A stretch of DNA of 54,364 nucleotides from Chytridium lagenaria (lineage: Eukaryota; Chytridiomycota; Chytridiomycetes; Chytridiales; Chytridiaceae): assembly GCA_025449115.1 (NCBI GenBank), contig JAHLKC010000194.1, positions 1-54,364 of the forward strand, read 5' to 3'. Positions 23,598-35,001 of the stretch are shown here, piece after piece. The notes under the pieces are model-generated. The model ran no database searches and was not told the DNA's origin. It worked only from the letters and a program-made list of their open reading frames with translations. The translations under genes and the position numbers were made by a program. Positions within the stretch are counted from its first letter, which is position 1. Each line of letters starts with the position of its first letter.

Positions 23598-24682
23598 TGT
23601 TGATGAGTGCTAGAGGAAGAAGAAGAAGGAGAAGATAGCAAGAAAAGAAGGAAGAAAATAAAGGGAGATGGGGTGGGAATGAGGGATCAGCCGATGACAA
23701 CGGGAATGAATGAAATATGGAATACTGGATGGCGAGGTGGGTGAGGTGTGTATTCCAATGTCTTTTTTCTTCCAATAATAAATAATATAAATAAATAAAT
23801 AACAAATGAATTTGAGAATTCTTTTTTTGAAAAAAAAAAGATGTAACAGGAACAAGGAGAGGGGGAAGGACACACAAACAGAGTCATTTCAATAGTAAAT
23901 TGCTGAGAAGGAAAACCATTAGTCTCGAATCCAGTACTCCTTGGTGGTCTCAAATACAGATGTTTTACAACTCTGGTATTTGCCTCTCAAACTCTGATTT
24001 TCTGCGATATTTTTGTATTCTACGAAATTCTGAAAATCTCTCTTTTTCTATATTTCTTGAATGTTACACGATTCGAAATGCTCAAAATTGCGTTTTCAGA
24101 GGAAAACCGAATTGGGAAATTCAGGAATTTTGCTGATCGTGTAACATCAGAAAACAAAAGATCCTAGAATATTTACAAGATCGGTTTATTGAAAAATTCA
24201 AGTTCCTCAGTTGAGGGTCTGGATCCGAGACTAGAAAACCATGCCGTATTTCTTGTCAGTCAGGGATCCCAAGACATTTGAATTATTTATTTATTCATTA
24301 TTATTCATTATTATTGAATCCACCAAAATCAATGACAATAGTTACCCACCCACACACATCACCAGTCAGTCACCTTCCCCACCCAAGGACAGGACGCGTC
24401 ACCCTCCCCAACCTGCCGCAATCCTTCAACTCACAATCACTCTGAAAAATACTTCCTGTGGGCCATCCATCATCCCATCCCCAACTCCAACTCCACTCAA
24501 CACAACTATTCTTTCTGTCCCGCAGCGCGTCATTTAACTAGTTGGCTACTCCTCAAACATCACCGCATCCCTACCACCCCTCACTGCTTGATAGTAAGTA
24601 TCGCGTATGTACACACAATGAATAAATAAATAAATAAATGATTTAAAAAATTTATTGTTTATTTCGGACAAAGGAAATAATC
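23598..24682. other. Divergent promoter region of LRR gene 7 and the Scm3-like gene
   Basis: About 1.1 kb between divergent starts. Frames at 23524-23953 (-) are Ser/Pro/Phe-rich antisense or upstream shadows. The plus frame 24241-24537 has no domain. An AAATAAATAAATAAATAAAT run lies just upstream of the Scm3-like ATG (about 24620-24640). A perfect 12-bp inverted repeat is listed separately. Confidence 0.4.
24061..24147. repeat. 87-bp inverted repeat (hairpin)
   Basis: ATGTTACACGAT at 24061-24072 is exactly complementary to ATCGTGTAACAT at 24136-24147. Just inside, CTCAAAATT and AATTTTGCTG extend the pairing imperfectly. It lies in the divergent promoter region between LRR gene 7 and the Scm3-like gene. 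It could be a small MITE-like remnant or a cruciform site. No target duplication was recognised. Confidence 0.5.
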
Positions 24683-27288
24683 ATGTTCTCGAGTCCATCT
24701 GGTGGTCATCACAGCATCGACATTGGCTACCTTCGTCTTCAGTCCCGTCATCGCCTCAAGTCTGCGTGGGAATCCCTCTTTGAGCGCTACAGCAAGGACT
24801 TTGGGGACGAAGCTGACGAAATCAACATTGTCACGGGTCAAGTCGAGGTGGACAAGGGTTTTCTCAACAAACGCACTCCAAAGAACATTCAGATTGGTAC
24901 TTTGGCTGCAGACACCGCGGATGCTACCACTCCAAAGGATAAACCTACCCCAGAGATGGGTGATGAGAATGGGAGGATGCTTTGCTTCAGCTCGCCTGGT
25001 CCAAAGGGATCTGGACGTCTGGACACTGAGATTTGGTCATCCCCTTCCATCCCCTCTTATCCACATACACTCCAACGTTCAAAAAAACTCAAGCCTTTAT
25101 CTTCGCTCTCCTCGAGTTCTCCCTCTACGTCACGGACTCCACTCACACCCACCAATCCACCCATCCCACAAATGTCGGAATCCACTTTAAAGCTGTTGAA
25201 ATCAACACTTGCCCGTCGTTCATCCTCCTCCTCCTCCTCCCTAGGTTTCTCGTCACCCTCAAAACGGTCAACAGACGATGATGATTCAAACCCATTAGAT
25301 GATTGGACTTGTCAACGGAACGACCTCGGAAAACTGTAAAGAGAAAATTCAGTGAATCAGATCGGGATGAACTTTCTGGTCCCATCGTAGAGTCGCCTAC
25401 AATGTCATCTCGACAAAAGAAAAGGGTTGGGAGACCCCGTCAAATGACTCCTACAGCTTCTGCGCAAAGGAGACAGTCCATGTTGGCGATGGCGGCGATT
25501 GAGGAGGAGGGGGAGGAGGACGACGTGGTTGCCCTGGATGGAGGTGAAGACGAAATTTTAGTCGCGGAAAGCGGGGCTGGGAAAGAGGATTTGGGATTAA
25601 GAACGTCAGTGTTTGTGAATCTTGTGGCAAGAGAGTTGAGGTCCACAAAGGCCGAGAATGGGTCATCCGAATCTTCAGATGAGGAGGAATCTGAACATGA
25701 TGAAAAAAGGAATGCGATAAATATTGTTGGTGAGTATCTGCATACGTTTATTTTTTAACCTTTTGTTTTTTGTTTTCTGTGTGTATTTTTATTTGTTTTT
25801 ATGTGATTTTTCATTTTGGTGTGGGTTGTTGTTTGTTTTAATGTCGGTCCTTACCACTTTTCCCCCCCTTTTCCCCATTCAATCCAGCATCATCCTCAAG
25901 ACCTCGTGAAACACAAATCCCTCCCACTTTGTAAGTCCCATACATACCCCCAACCCTATCTGACTCTCCAAAAGACCATCACCCACCCACATCCAAGCTC
26001 CTGAAGACACCTCAGGCGTCGACACCGACACGACTCTCATCAACCCCGTCCTTGTTTCAACGGAACCCGCCGCGTCTCACCTTTTGATACCCGTTCATGA
26101 CGATAGGACTACTGCGGATGGAGGCACGGACACGAGTGTCCCTGAACCCGTTGCAGGGGTTGGTGGGAAGATGGTGGATCGTCACTTGGATGGTGAAGAT
26201 GACGCTGTCTTGGGTTCCGTGATACTTCCTCAAGAAGAACTGTGTTTTGCAAAGGATAGTCAACCTCCTATTTCCACCACGTCTTTAATTCAAGAACCCC
26301 GTCCACAACCCCTCATTCCACCATCCCAACCCTTCACGGCATCTCTACCTCATGGAACCCTCATCCCACCCTCCACAGCATCCCTACCTCGTGGACCCCT
26401 CCTCCCACCCTCCCAACCCTCCCTCCCGGCACCTCATCCCACCCTTCTCCCATCCCAGCCCTCCCTCTTAGCACCTCATCCCACCCCAACCCCACCACAC
26501 GACACCCTCACCTCTGTATCCCTTTCAACGCTACAGTCCCATCCCCACCCCTCACCGCTCCTTGAGTACCGTCACAGCTTGGTGGGTGTGTCGGAGATGG
26601 GGGGGAGGAGGGGTTACTTGCACCTGACTTTTGTGTGGTGTTGGCGACGCCTTTTAGGAAATGGGGGGGAGGGGAGGTTGGAGGGGAGGTTGAGGGGGTG
26701 GAAGTTGGGGTTGATGAAATGAGGGGGTGTTGGGATGAGAAAGTGTCTGAGGCGCGAAGAGGGGTGGAGAAGGTGGGATCTGGGGTTGATGAAGCGACTG
26801 AGAAACAGGGAGGGGAGGTTGAGAAAACGATGGAAAACGTGGGGACTTGCATCTGATGAAACGACTGAAACACGAGGAGTAGAGGTTGATAAAACGATGA
26901 AGCATGGACGGGATGTAGAGATGTTGGGGCGTGACGTTGAGAAGACGCCTGAGAAACGGATTTTGAAAGTTTCTGAGACGCACCCTGGGATGCCGCGATG
27001 GCCTTTGAGTGAACGGAAGGGACGGATGGGGGTTGGAGGACAGATGGAGGAGAGGTTTTCGGGACATCGATTTATGGGGGAGTTGGGAAGGGGAAGAGGA
27101 GACGGTAGGTGGGGTTGGGGAGGTGATGAAGGTATGGTGGTTTGTTTTTTTGTTTTGTTTTTGGTTTTGTGTTTTTTTTCAAAGGTGTGCTGATGCTTTT
27201 TTTTTTGGGAGTAGATGCTTGGGAAAGAGAAGAAGGATTGGTGAGAGATTTTTGGGAAATCATCGATGTAGAATCCGTTTTTATATGA
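24683..27288 (+). CDS. Scm3/HJURP-type CENP-A chaperone
   Basis: Predicted centromere protein that would bring CENP-A/H4 to chromatin. Near the N-terminus (residues about 22-62) lies an Scm3-like core: RLKSAWESLFERYSKDFGDE, then ADEINIVTGQVEVDKGFL, close to the family pattern SDEIDL.TGEIV.D.GHL. A Ser-rich stretch follows, then an AT-hook-like KKRVGRPRQM, an acidic region, a Pro-rich region with SLPAPHP-type repeats, and Glu/Lys/Gly-rich degenerate repeats (GVEVDKTM, GGEVEKTM). Exons: 24683-25729, 25888-25930, 25998-27104 and 27212-27288; the last junction is exact in phase (G|TA GAT) and yields VDAWEREEGLVRDFWEIIDV before a TGA at 27286-27288. Frameshifts at about 25300, 26600 and 26850. The core is convincing; the long C-terminal part is supported only by composition and splicing. 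Confidence 0.68.
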
Positions 27289-28439
27289 CGGACCCGCTTT
27301 TTTATCTAGTTTATGGGGTTTCTTGGGTTGCGAAAGTCGCGAAAGACTTTTGTGTAATATGGAGAGTTTTGATGACTTACTTTTTTTTGGTTTGTGGACG
27401 CTTTTTATTCTGATTTAAATATATGGATACTTTTACGTGTTTTTGGTTCGTATGTGATATACTTTTCGGTTTATCACAATGTGTGTAGAGCACCGAGGTT
27501 TACGTGGACGATGTTTAGGTTTTTTTTCCTACTTTTGTATAGCCGTTGTGGAGGTATTTGGTACAATCCCTTTATGGTCCTTGGGGTTTACAAGCTAATG
27601 TTTTTTGGGCCTTGGGTTTTACAGGCTAGAGTCCCTTTGATCCTTGGGTACAGACTGTGTCATCATGTGGAGACTTCATTCCCCATGATGAACGGGCAGC
27701 AAAGGGTTATATAAAAAATAAAGAAAAAGGGTTGCCTTTTTTCTACCTGTTTCTTATTGTCCGTTCTTGTTTTCTTTTTTGCTTTCGGTACAGCTATTGA
27801 AGTTCCTCCATTTTTCCTAGACCATTTGTTATTTGCATGATCGTTTAAAGTGTTTGTAGGGTTTTAGTAAAAGGGTTACCGTATGGATATGGCTCCCACA
27901 TCTTTGGATACGTGGTAGAAGCAGAGTTGGGGTACGATACTTTTTTGGTTTTTGGTCTTATGAGAGTTAGAAATAGACTCATGAAATCATGATGTCAAAG
28001 ATTTCATTGAAAAGCATCTGCGCCAAAACAGCCAGAAATCTGCATTTTAGAATGTCTGGAAACGTAAACATCATGCTGCATTCAACCAAGTACAGATGAA
28101 CGCGATTATTCTTCTATCCATCACCCAAAAAAAATTAATTGCATCAGACCAAAATGCGAATAGGACTCTTTTTTTAAAATGGTTTCTGTATTAAAATAAC
28201 AGAAGCTCCTAAACGCAACAAGTAGAGGACGTTTTTTTCGGTGAATCAAGAAAAGAAAAACAGACAAGAGAAAAAGACAAACAAACAAAGGAAAGAAAAA
28301 AAAAAGTAGGAGCATTCACTATGGCTCACAACAACAAAACAAAATTCACACTCTCTCCCTCCCAAAAAAGACAACAAAAAGGAAGCACCACAACCTCCAT
28401 CCACTTCAAAAAAAAAAAAGAAACCACGCCTCAACAAAA
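27289..28439. other. Convergent intergenic region
   Basis: About 1.1 kb between the 3' ends of the Scm3-like gene (+) and TIM50 (-). T-rich with TTTTT runs; the plus frame 27394-27714 is hydrophobic by composition only (it lacks an ATG near its start and has no domain). Frames at 28121-28443 (-) are A-tract translations. I see no gene. Confidence 0.4.
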
Positions 28440-30604
28440 TCACTTGGGAGCCTCAGCACTTCCCGGCGGTTGCATCCCTCCCGCCATATAATCCTTCAAC
28501 GTCAACTTCTTATCCTTCATCTCCTGCACCTGTCTCGCAATATCCTGTTCCTGCAGCTTCTTCAACTCCTCCATCTCCTTCATCTTCTCCGCATACTCCT
28601 TCTCAAAAGCCTCTCTCTCAAGTCTAGAATACATTTGAATGGCTCCAACAATATCCCCAGGATGAACACCAGACGGGTTCTGCGTAGACACCACGCTCTT
28701 GAGTCCACGACCAAATAAGGCGGAAGTGGTGGACGAAATCAAATTCGCAATCACGTTGCTGGAAGTCTGGGATTTGGCGGCTTGTTGCGCTTGTTCACCG
28801 TATTTGGCGGTAAAGGTTTCGGAAAGCTTGGTTTTGTAGACTTCCCAACCGATGACGGGGTTTTCGTCAAATTTGCGGCATTGGTCGAGAATGGTGCGGA
28901 TGTCGGGGTTGCCGAGGACTTCACGCATCCAGGCGACCTCTGGATAGATGTAAATACAATGAAAAAAAAATTAATTTAGCGCATATTCGAAAACCCGGGT
29001 ATGGAATTCATAAAACGATTCATCACCTTCGAGGAACGTCATCATTTTTTCAAGCTCTCTGTCATTCTTCTCAAGCTTCCAGGGTTTAATCGGGACACCG
29101 TTCTCTGGCTGAAGTTGGTAGTTCATGGAATCCGGGTCAACGATGATACAGTTGGCAAGGTCACGGTTGGTGATAGCTAGATCCTTGACATACTTGCCCT
29201 TGACAAGGCGAGTAGAGTCACGGAACAGGGCATAACGCTTGTAGTAACCGAATGGATCGAGAGATTCAAGGACGGGTGCGGCAAGCTGATGGAGTGAAAA
29301 GAGGGGGAGATTTTTACTTAATGGAACGGGAGAGACAAGCACCAAATGATAAGACAACTTACGTAGTTGTGGGAGGTGGTAAAAACGACAACTTCATAGT
29401 ACCTGGAAAGGTACGCGAGGAACTTTTTCACACCTGGGCGCAAAGCAGCTCTCCATCCAAGAGATTTCTACATAAGATAAATCAGCGTTAATAGGTTGAC
29501 CACACCCTTAGAAGCAATAAAACGTGGACAAAATAGGTACTCACGTCCCAAGTCATGTGCACAAGAGTATCATTTAACTCAATAAAGAGGGTGTTGCGCT
29601 GCTGCCATGCCTCAGGAAGAGGGTCCGGCAAAAGCTTGTGGTGGTAGGTCCAGTGATTTCCTACAAAAACGGATAGTAATAAATTAGTCCACAACCAAAT
29701 GAGATATGACGAGCTAGTATGGCCAAGGATCATACCTTGTATCCGCCAGTAAGGTAGGACATGGCCCTCTTATTATGCTGTCCGAGACCACCAAAGTTTT
29801 CATCCTTTCCAGGAAGCCCCATGTACGCATACGCCATCGCCAAAGCACCACCCGCAACTCCCAAGATCATTCTCCCCCTCTTCGCCACAGTCTTTGACTC
29901 CTCCGCCTCCGCTCTCTCCCTCAACCTCCTCAACCTCTCCTCCTCTTCCGGGGAAAGCGGCTGATCACTTCCATCATCGGACGGACCTCTGAACGCCCCA
30001 TATGCGTCATTAGCGTTCGCTGCAGGTTCAGATGAAGCGGTGGAAGAGGATGCGCCTTTTGCGGCTTCGGATTCTGCGGCTTGACGAGCTCGTTGGGCTT
30101 TGAGGGCACGCGAGAAAAGATCCATGCCTTCGGAGGCGCGGGCGTCATCTTCGGCGGATGACTTTGGCTGTTCGCCGATTGGTGGTTTCGGTGGTGCTGA
30201 GGATGAGGCGGATGATGCGGATGTAGTGGAAGTGGAATCGGGATTTGAGGACTTGATACGGATGTGTCGGGTTTGAATGGTGCAGCCGAGGGAACGTATC
30301 GTGGATGAGGTGGAAAAAGTTGTTGAGGTGGAATGAGGCGATGACGTTAATCCATTTAGCGGCAAAGAAGAAGGTGAGATTGTGTTGGCGGAGGAGGTGG
30401 AGATGCATGTGAGGTCGATGCAGCTCTGACACTTGCCACTGTGGCGGTTGTCGCAACAGCAGCAGCGCCTTGAGCGACAGATGAAGATGTCAATAAAGTT
30501 GATGCGGTTGTAGCAGATGCAGCATGCGTCCGTGCAGCTGCTTGCAAGATAGATCCCAATAGCAGCTTTGACCGCGCAGCAGCGGCAGCAGCGATAGGCG
30601 TCAT
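28440..30604 (-). CDS. TIM50: Mitochondrial import subunit Tim50
   Basis: Tim50 is the inner-membrane receptor of the TIM23 complex that takes presequence proteins from TOM; its C-terminal FCP1-like domain faces the intermembrane space. Exons: 30604-29736, 29660-29545, 29467-29363, 29285-29037, 28939-28440. The N-terminus (MTPIAAAAAARSKLLLGSIL) is Arg/Ala-rich like a mitochondrial presequence; a low-complexity linker and a TM (RGRMILGVAGGALAMAYAYM) follow, then the domain: NTLFIELNDTLVHMTW, PGVKKFLAYLSRYYEVVVF, RDSTRLVKGKYVKDL, NCIIVDPDSMNYQLQPENG. The phosphatase DxDx motif is replaced by ELND, as usual in Tim50. Two single-base breaks: in the linker (about 30370) and at the first donor, where one more G (AAGG|GT) restores phase. 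The C-terminus is rich in charged coiled-coil residues. Confidence 0.9.
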
Positions 30605-30873
30605 GGTTTAAAGAAAATGGGAAAAATGAAAACTGGTTTGATTTTTGCTGTTTTTTTCTTTGAGATCTGAATTTGGTCTTTGTTGGCACTTGACAATTGG
30701 GGCGAGTCCGAAATTAAGTAATGGACATCACATCACCGTGTCATCGCTGTAACCTCACAGTCTAACAACACGCGTGCACACGTATACATTCACGCGTAGA
30801 TGTGAAAGACACCGCAACGTCTTTACGTCGCTCTATCTTTTCATTAATTTAAGCTCCCCTATGGTTTAAGCTT

Positions 30874-32507
30874 TTATTGAGCGTTATAACCTAGCATCCT
30901 TCCAATTATTGCACCCATCGTCCTCTTTCTCTGGCCGCCCGTCTTAACACCACTTGCATCTTTTTCGTCTTCCACCACAAACTCTTTCTCCTTTGACTTT
31001 GACGACCAAAACGACAGGAAGCCTGATCCTCGTTCCCCCTTAACCACATGTTCTTGCACAAAGCGAGCATATATACTCTCTGGCCAAATCTTTGTACTTG
31101 AATTCCCTAACAATCCCATCAACAGCCCACGCGCCTCCCCCCTCAACTTGAACATCAACGGTACTTCATGCTCCTTGAACGGCAAAAGCAAAGCCCGTGC
31201 ATACTGCTCCTCATTAAAATCTAGCCTCGATAACAACCAAAACGGTCCACTCTCAGAATCCTCCCCATAAGGTGGTGCAACACCATCGATATGAAGAATT
31301 TTCTGAGATGCGAGGTAGATCTTCAGAAACGACGGCACATCGTTTTTCTGGAGGAGTTGTCGGAACGCTCGTAACCCATGAATACGTTTCAGAGAATCAA
31401 TGTAACTGTCTTGCATATGAAAATTGATGAACGCCTTATTGAATTCGTTGAACCATGATGTGATCCATTTTCCGTGACCGATGGTTGCAATAAAAAATGA
31501 TTCAAAGACGGGTTCACTTGGGTTTGTCGTGAACGCTCTGCGGTAATATCCGAAAGCCTCTGATCTACTTTTTTGTTGTTTTCGGTGAATGGTTTCAAGG
31601 CTTCCTGTGACTATAGTTGAAGCGTCCATCCAAATTCCTCCTTGTTCGGAAAGCACGGCGAGACGAACCCAATCTGAACGGTAGCGAACGTCCATCTTGC
31701 CAAAGTTTGTAGGTCTGGTGTAAGGATATAGTTTTCAAGTGTTTTGTTGGTGATAAGGGTGACGCGGTAATCGGGGTTATATCGCTTCCACCCAGAGATA
31801 CAAGCTTGAACGAATTTGGGAGGAGTGCTGTTATCCCAATACGTCCAGATTATTTTGGGTATTTCCGGTGTCGTCATGGGGGTAGATTCCTCAGCAAACT
31901 TTGATCCCTGTACTTCAGGTCATTGTCCGCCTGATCTGCGGGCCTCATCCTTGCATCATTCGAAATTTGGTGTTTCCTCAAGCGCCGTCCCTTTGCAAGT
32001 TTCTGATTATCCTTTGATGATGTTGTCAATTTTCCCTTCATGCGTCTTTGCTCCTCGGAGGTACGGTCGCCATCCATGGCTATTTTGACTGCGATTGGTT
32101 GTTGAAGTGACGGCCTTTTCACAGATTGTCTTCCTGTTCCCCATCCTCAAATCAGCAGCCGCTACTCCCTTCATCCTCCCACCATCTTCACCACCCTTTC
32201 CCTCTCTTCTCCCCATTATGATCCCAAACGGCACTTTTTCTAACGTAATCCAGCCCCATCATCATTCCTCTGTCCAGTGTTCTCCATCTTGACCCTCCCT
32301 GCCTTCATTTGACCTCAATCTGTCTGAAACCGACGGAGTATATCGCTTGCCATTGTGCATGGGCCAGAGACCCCTTCGAAGAGCGAATTGACCATTATTG
32401 CCAAAGATGTTTGTGCGGCTGTAGAGGAAGTAAAGAATAGATGTGATTGTGAGAAGTGTCAGGAGGAATAGCTTGCGGCGAAAGCGTTTAGGACGGCGCT
32501 TCACCAT
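30874..32507 (-). CDS. Type II membrane glycosyltransferase, GT32/capsular-polysaccharide type
   Basis: A Golgi-type sugar transferase is predicted. The ATG at 32507 opens a basic segment and signal anchor (MVKRRPKRFRRKLFLLTLL...). A charged stem follows (about 32120-31890), then the catalytic part: IPKIIWTYWDNSTPP, the standard start of this fold, and RYRSDWVRLAVLSEQGGIWM with DAS (the G-G-x-[WY]-x-D metal/nucleotide-sugar motif). The rest resembles the Caps_synth (PF05704)/GT32 group, with FWLLSRLDF and a basic C-terminus. The donor and acceptor sugars are not readable. Frames change in the stem (about 32270, 32110, 31910) and once in the catalytic part (about 31715, between TLENYILTP and PTNFGKMDV), which fits single-base losses. 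It lies next to TIM50 and near the GT61 gene. Confidence 0.7.
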
Positions 32508-34167
32508 GGAGTGGAAGAGGAGACAGACATTTCTACAGGCTGCGTATTGTCCCTGTATAAAGGGAGTGTCCTCTGCAATGCTAATATTAGTTTCTGAAGG
32601 AATCGAGGCCCATGTCTTACGTATGGAATGAGATGGCGAACTCGAGACTGGTTTGGTTTTTGATATTTAGTGAATTAGGATGGCTCAATCGACTCTTTGG
32701 ATGTCTTTTGTTTGATTTGTTTGCTAATATAGGTGTCGGGGTTTAAAAAATATCATTGGACTTCAATGATCAGGTGAAAACACGGTCAACGGAAGGACAA
32801 CTAAATCCTGCGCCATTCTTATTCCCATTGTGAGTCAGGCTGGCATAATGTCACCGAAGACAAGAGATTCATGTAAGCAATGCTTTCTCATTTCTAAACA
32901 GCCAGTATTACGGGATTAAGCTTAAAACATTTCTTGAACATATACGAAAATACCTATGACTTTATCGGAAAATCTTCCTTTAGAGCAAGGCAGTATCTAC
33001 CTGAGGTATTGACTAAGTTGATGGCAGAACATAGACTTGTAAATTGATGCAGGCAGCCTCTTGTCGCCTCAAAGGCTAACCATTCAGCTCATCTCTATTC
33101 ACCCAAGCATTTTCGGGTCTTATCATCCCGGTTCGAGTTTTGTCGGGGGATCGCATGAGTTTTAGAAGATGACAGATAATTTCATGTTGAGTTCTTTAAC
33201 TGCAGTTGTAAGTACAGTTGACGGGATATATTGCTTGCCGGCAGTGATCGATATTGTGGAGTCGATTAGTCCGAGGAAGGTAGCGATGAGTTGATCATAC
33301 TGGATAGAAATGGTGCTATAAAACGCTTTAACTGACTTAATGAAGGGATTGAAAATGTATATGGGATTCGAATGATGCACTTCTCTCAGCTTAATGCAGA
33401 CAAGGGAACGAGCTTTGAGTACAAAGAACACAAGAAACACAAGGGAAAGCCAGGATTAGAAATCTTAGCATACTCCTTTTAGGTCCGCATGGGCTCATGC
33501 AAGGGTGACACGTCCAGCAGTGTAAAGAGGCTCTGCAGGACTTTGTGCTCTCGCTGATAATTTGCTTGCGTCTATATAACTAGTGCTGTTGTAGTAGTAC
33601 GGACAAGGCCGCTTCACATTAGCAGCAGCCACTTCTTCAGCATTCCAGTAGTGCCTCTTAAGGTCATTCGCTCATTCGCCTTGTAACGTTGTGGTCAGAT
33701 TGGACCCTTTCGCAATAACCCACCGAACACAAACAAACAAGTCTTAAATCCAATTTCGGACATCTTGTGTCCGCGTCCCAATACGCGTAAAATAAAATAA
33801 AAAAAGAAACAAAAATATTTTTACGACATCACCCCATAATAACTGGTAGTGCTCTAATAAATACTTCCAACGCGCCATGCTTCAAAGCCCTTCACCTCTC
33901 TTCGTCACTTCCTGACCAAAAATGGATAAATAATTGTTGCAGGCAGCGCATTTTAATTTCAGCTTCTGCCACTGCGAATGATAAAATGGGTGACCCCCGC
34001 CTTGTGTTCTGCATGCATTATATTCTGATTCTCTTGTGTCTGTCTTGCTCTTGCACTTGATCAGCGAAAAGCATTTAAAAGGACGATGACCATTTCGAGC
34101 ATAGCAAGCCGTTTCCTACATACATTCCAATCCTCCTCCCAACTCTGACCTCATAGCACCATCCATA
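32508..34167. other. Intergenic, at most a gene fragment
   Basis: 1.7 kb between the glycosyltransferase and the malectin-like fragment. A minus frame at 33162-33440 (with AFYSTISIQYDQLIATFLGL) has a protein-like look, but no domain, no ATG at its beginning and no clear exon partner. Otherwise AT-rich, with no repeat or RNA gene seen. Confidence 0.35.
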
Positions 34168-34590
34168 ATGCTGCTCAAGTTGACGACCCTCATCCTCGCT
34201 CACCTCCGCAACTATCGTCACCGCCAACCAAATCATCTACGCTGCCAACTGCGGCGAACAGCAACAAAGACATCAAATACGATCCTCTGTCGTGGTCTGG
34301 TACTCGTCACCCGAGAAATCATGGAACCCCGATAACAAAACCCGACTATTTACTACTATAACTCCAAAGCATATTGATTTGGGAAAACGCATATCATGAG
34401 ATTCCGCTTCCGAATAAATCCAAGGCGGGTATATGGATTAATGCGGATGGACAGACGAGTCCTCATGGCCAAGATGTTGGGAGAGCTTGGGTGAATGGAG
34501 AGGAGCTTGTGTGTAGCCGTCAGGAAGATAAGAGGCTGTTGTTCCGCATGTATACCTACACCTGTTATGCTATCTACTATTGCCAGTAGT
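34168..34590 (+). pseudogene. Possible malectin-like secreted protein fragment
   Basis: An ATG at 34168 opens MLLKLTTLILA, the start of a signal peptide. Coding character then moves to another frame: TANQIIYAANCGEQ (like the IYxxNCGG start of malectin domains), then NSNKDIKYDPLSWSGT in a third frame, and from about 34374 to the stop before 34590 WENAYHEIPLPNKSKAGIW and WVNGEELVCSR. Malectin-type domains bind carbohydrate, which would suit a locus with two glycosyltransferases, but the match is short and each piece needs a frame change. It may equally be a decayed or mis-sequenced small secreted protein of another kind. Confidence 0.3.
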
Positions 34591-35001
34591 TGCGTATATC
34601 TTGTACGCTTTAATGGATCAATAAAGTCATGGTGCGATATCGATTTTTTTGAGTTTATTCTTCTGGCTTATAATAGTGTATACTAACGTAAAAGAAGAAA
34701 CGACAAGACCGCGGAGTTCATCACGACGCCTTTGATCCTTGAGATAACACCCTGAATGAATGTACACGATATGTACACGATACGACGCGAGCGGACTGGG
34801 ACGCGCGGACTGGACAAAATATAATAAAAACCACACCTCTAATACCCCGCGATAACGTACAATTGACGCCTTGGGCAATACCTAAGCAGACTCGCGTTGC
34901 AACGAAAGAAATCTCAATGTTCCTTTCCCAGTAAAGCTTCCTTAATATCCTTGCTTTTATTTGTAATGATTCGAGATCTCTTTACCAACATCCGCCAAAG
35001 T
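34591..35001. other. Convergent 3' flank
   Basis: A 410-nt stretch between the malectin-like fragment (+) and the end of the GT61 gene (-). AT-rich with an ACGATATGTACACGATACGA direct repeat (ATGTACACGAT twice, about 34759 and 34770). No gene. Confidence 0.4.

Noticed and set aside
23524..23953. Three overlapping minus frames upstream of LRR gene 7, considered as an upstream signal-peptide exon
   Set aside because: They continue through long T-rich runs and the conserved start MSSPDC at 23597 matches the paralogues; no splice pair links a hydrophobic stretch to the cap.
27394..27714. Hydrophobic 106-codon plus frame considered as a membrane protein
   Set aside because: It lacks an ATG at its beginning, lies in a T-rich convergent 3' region, and its hydrophobicity follows from TTT codons.
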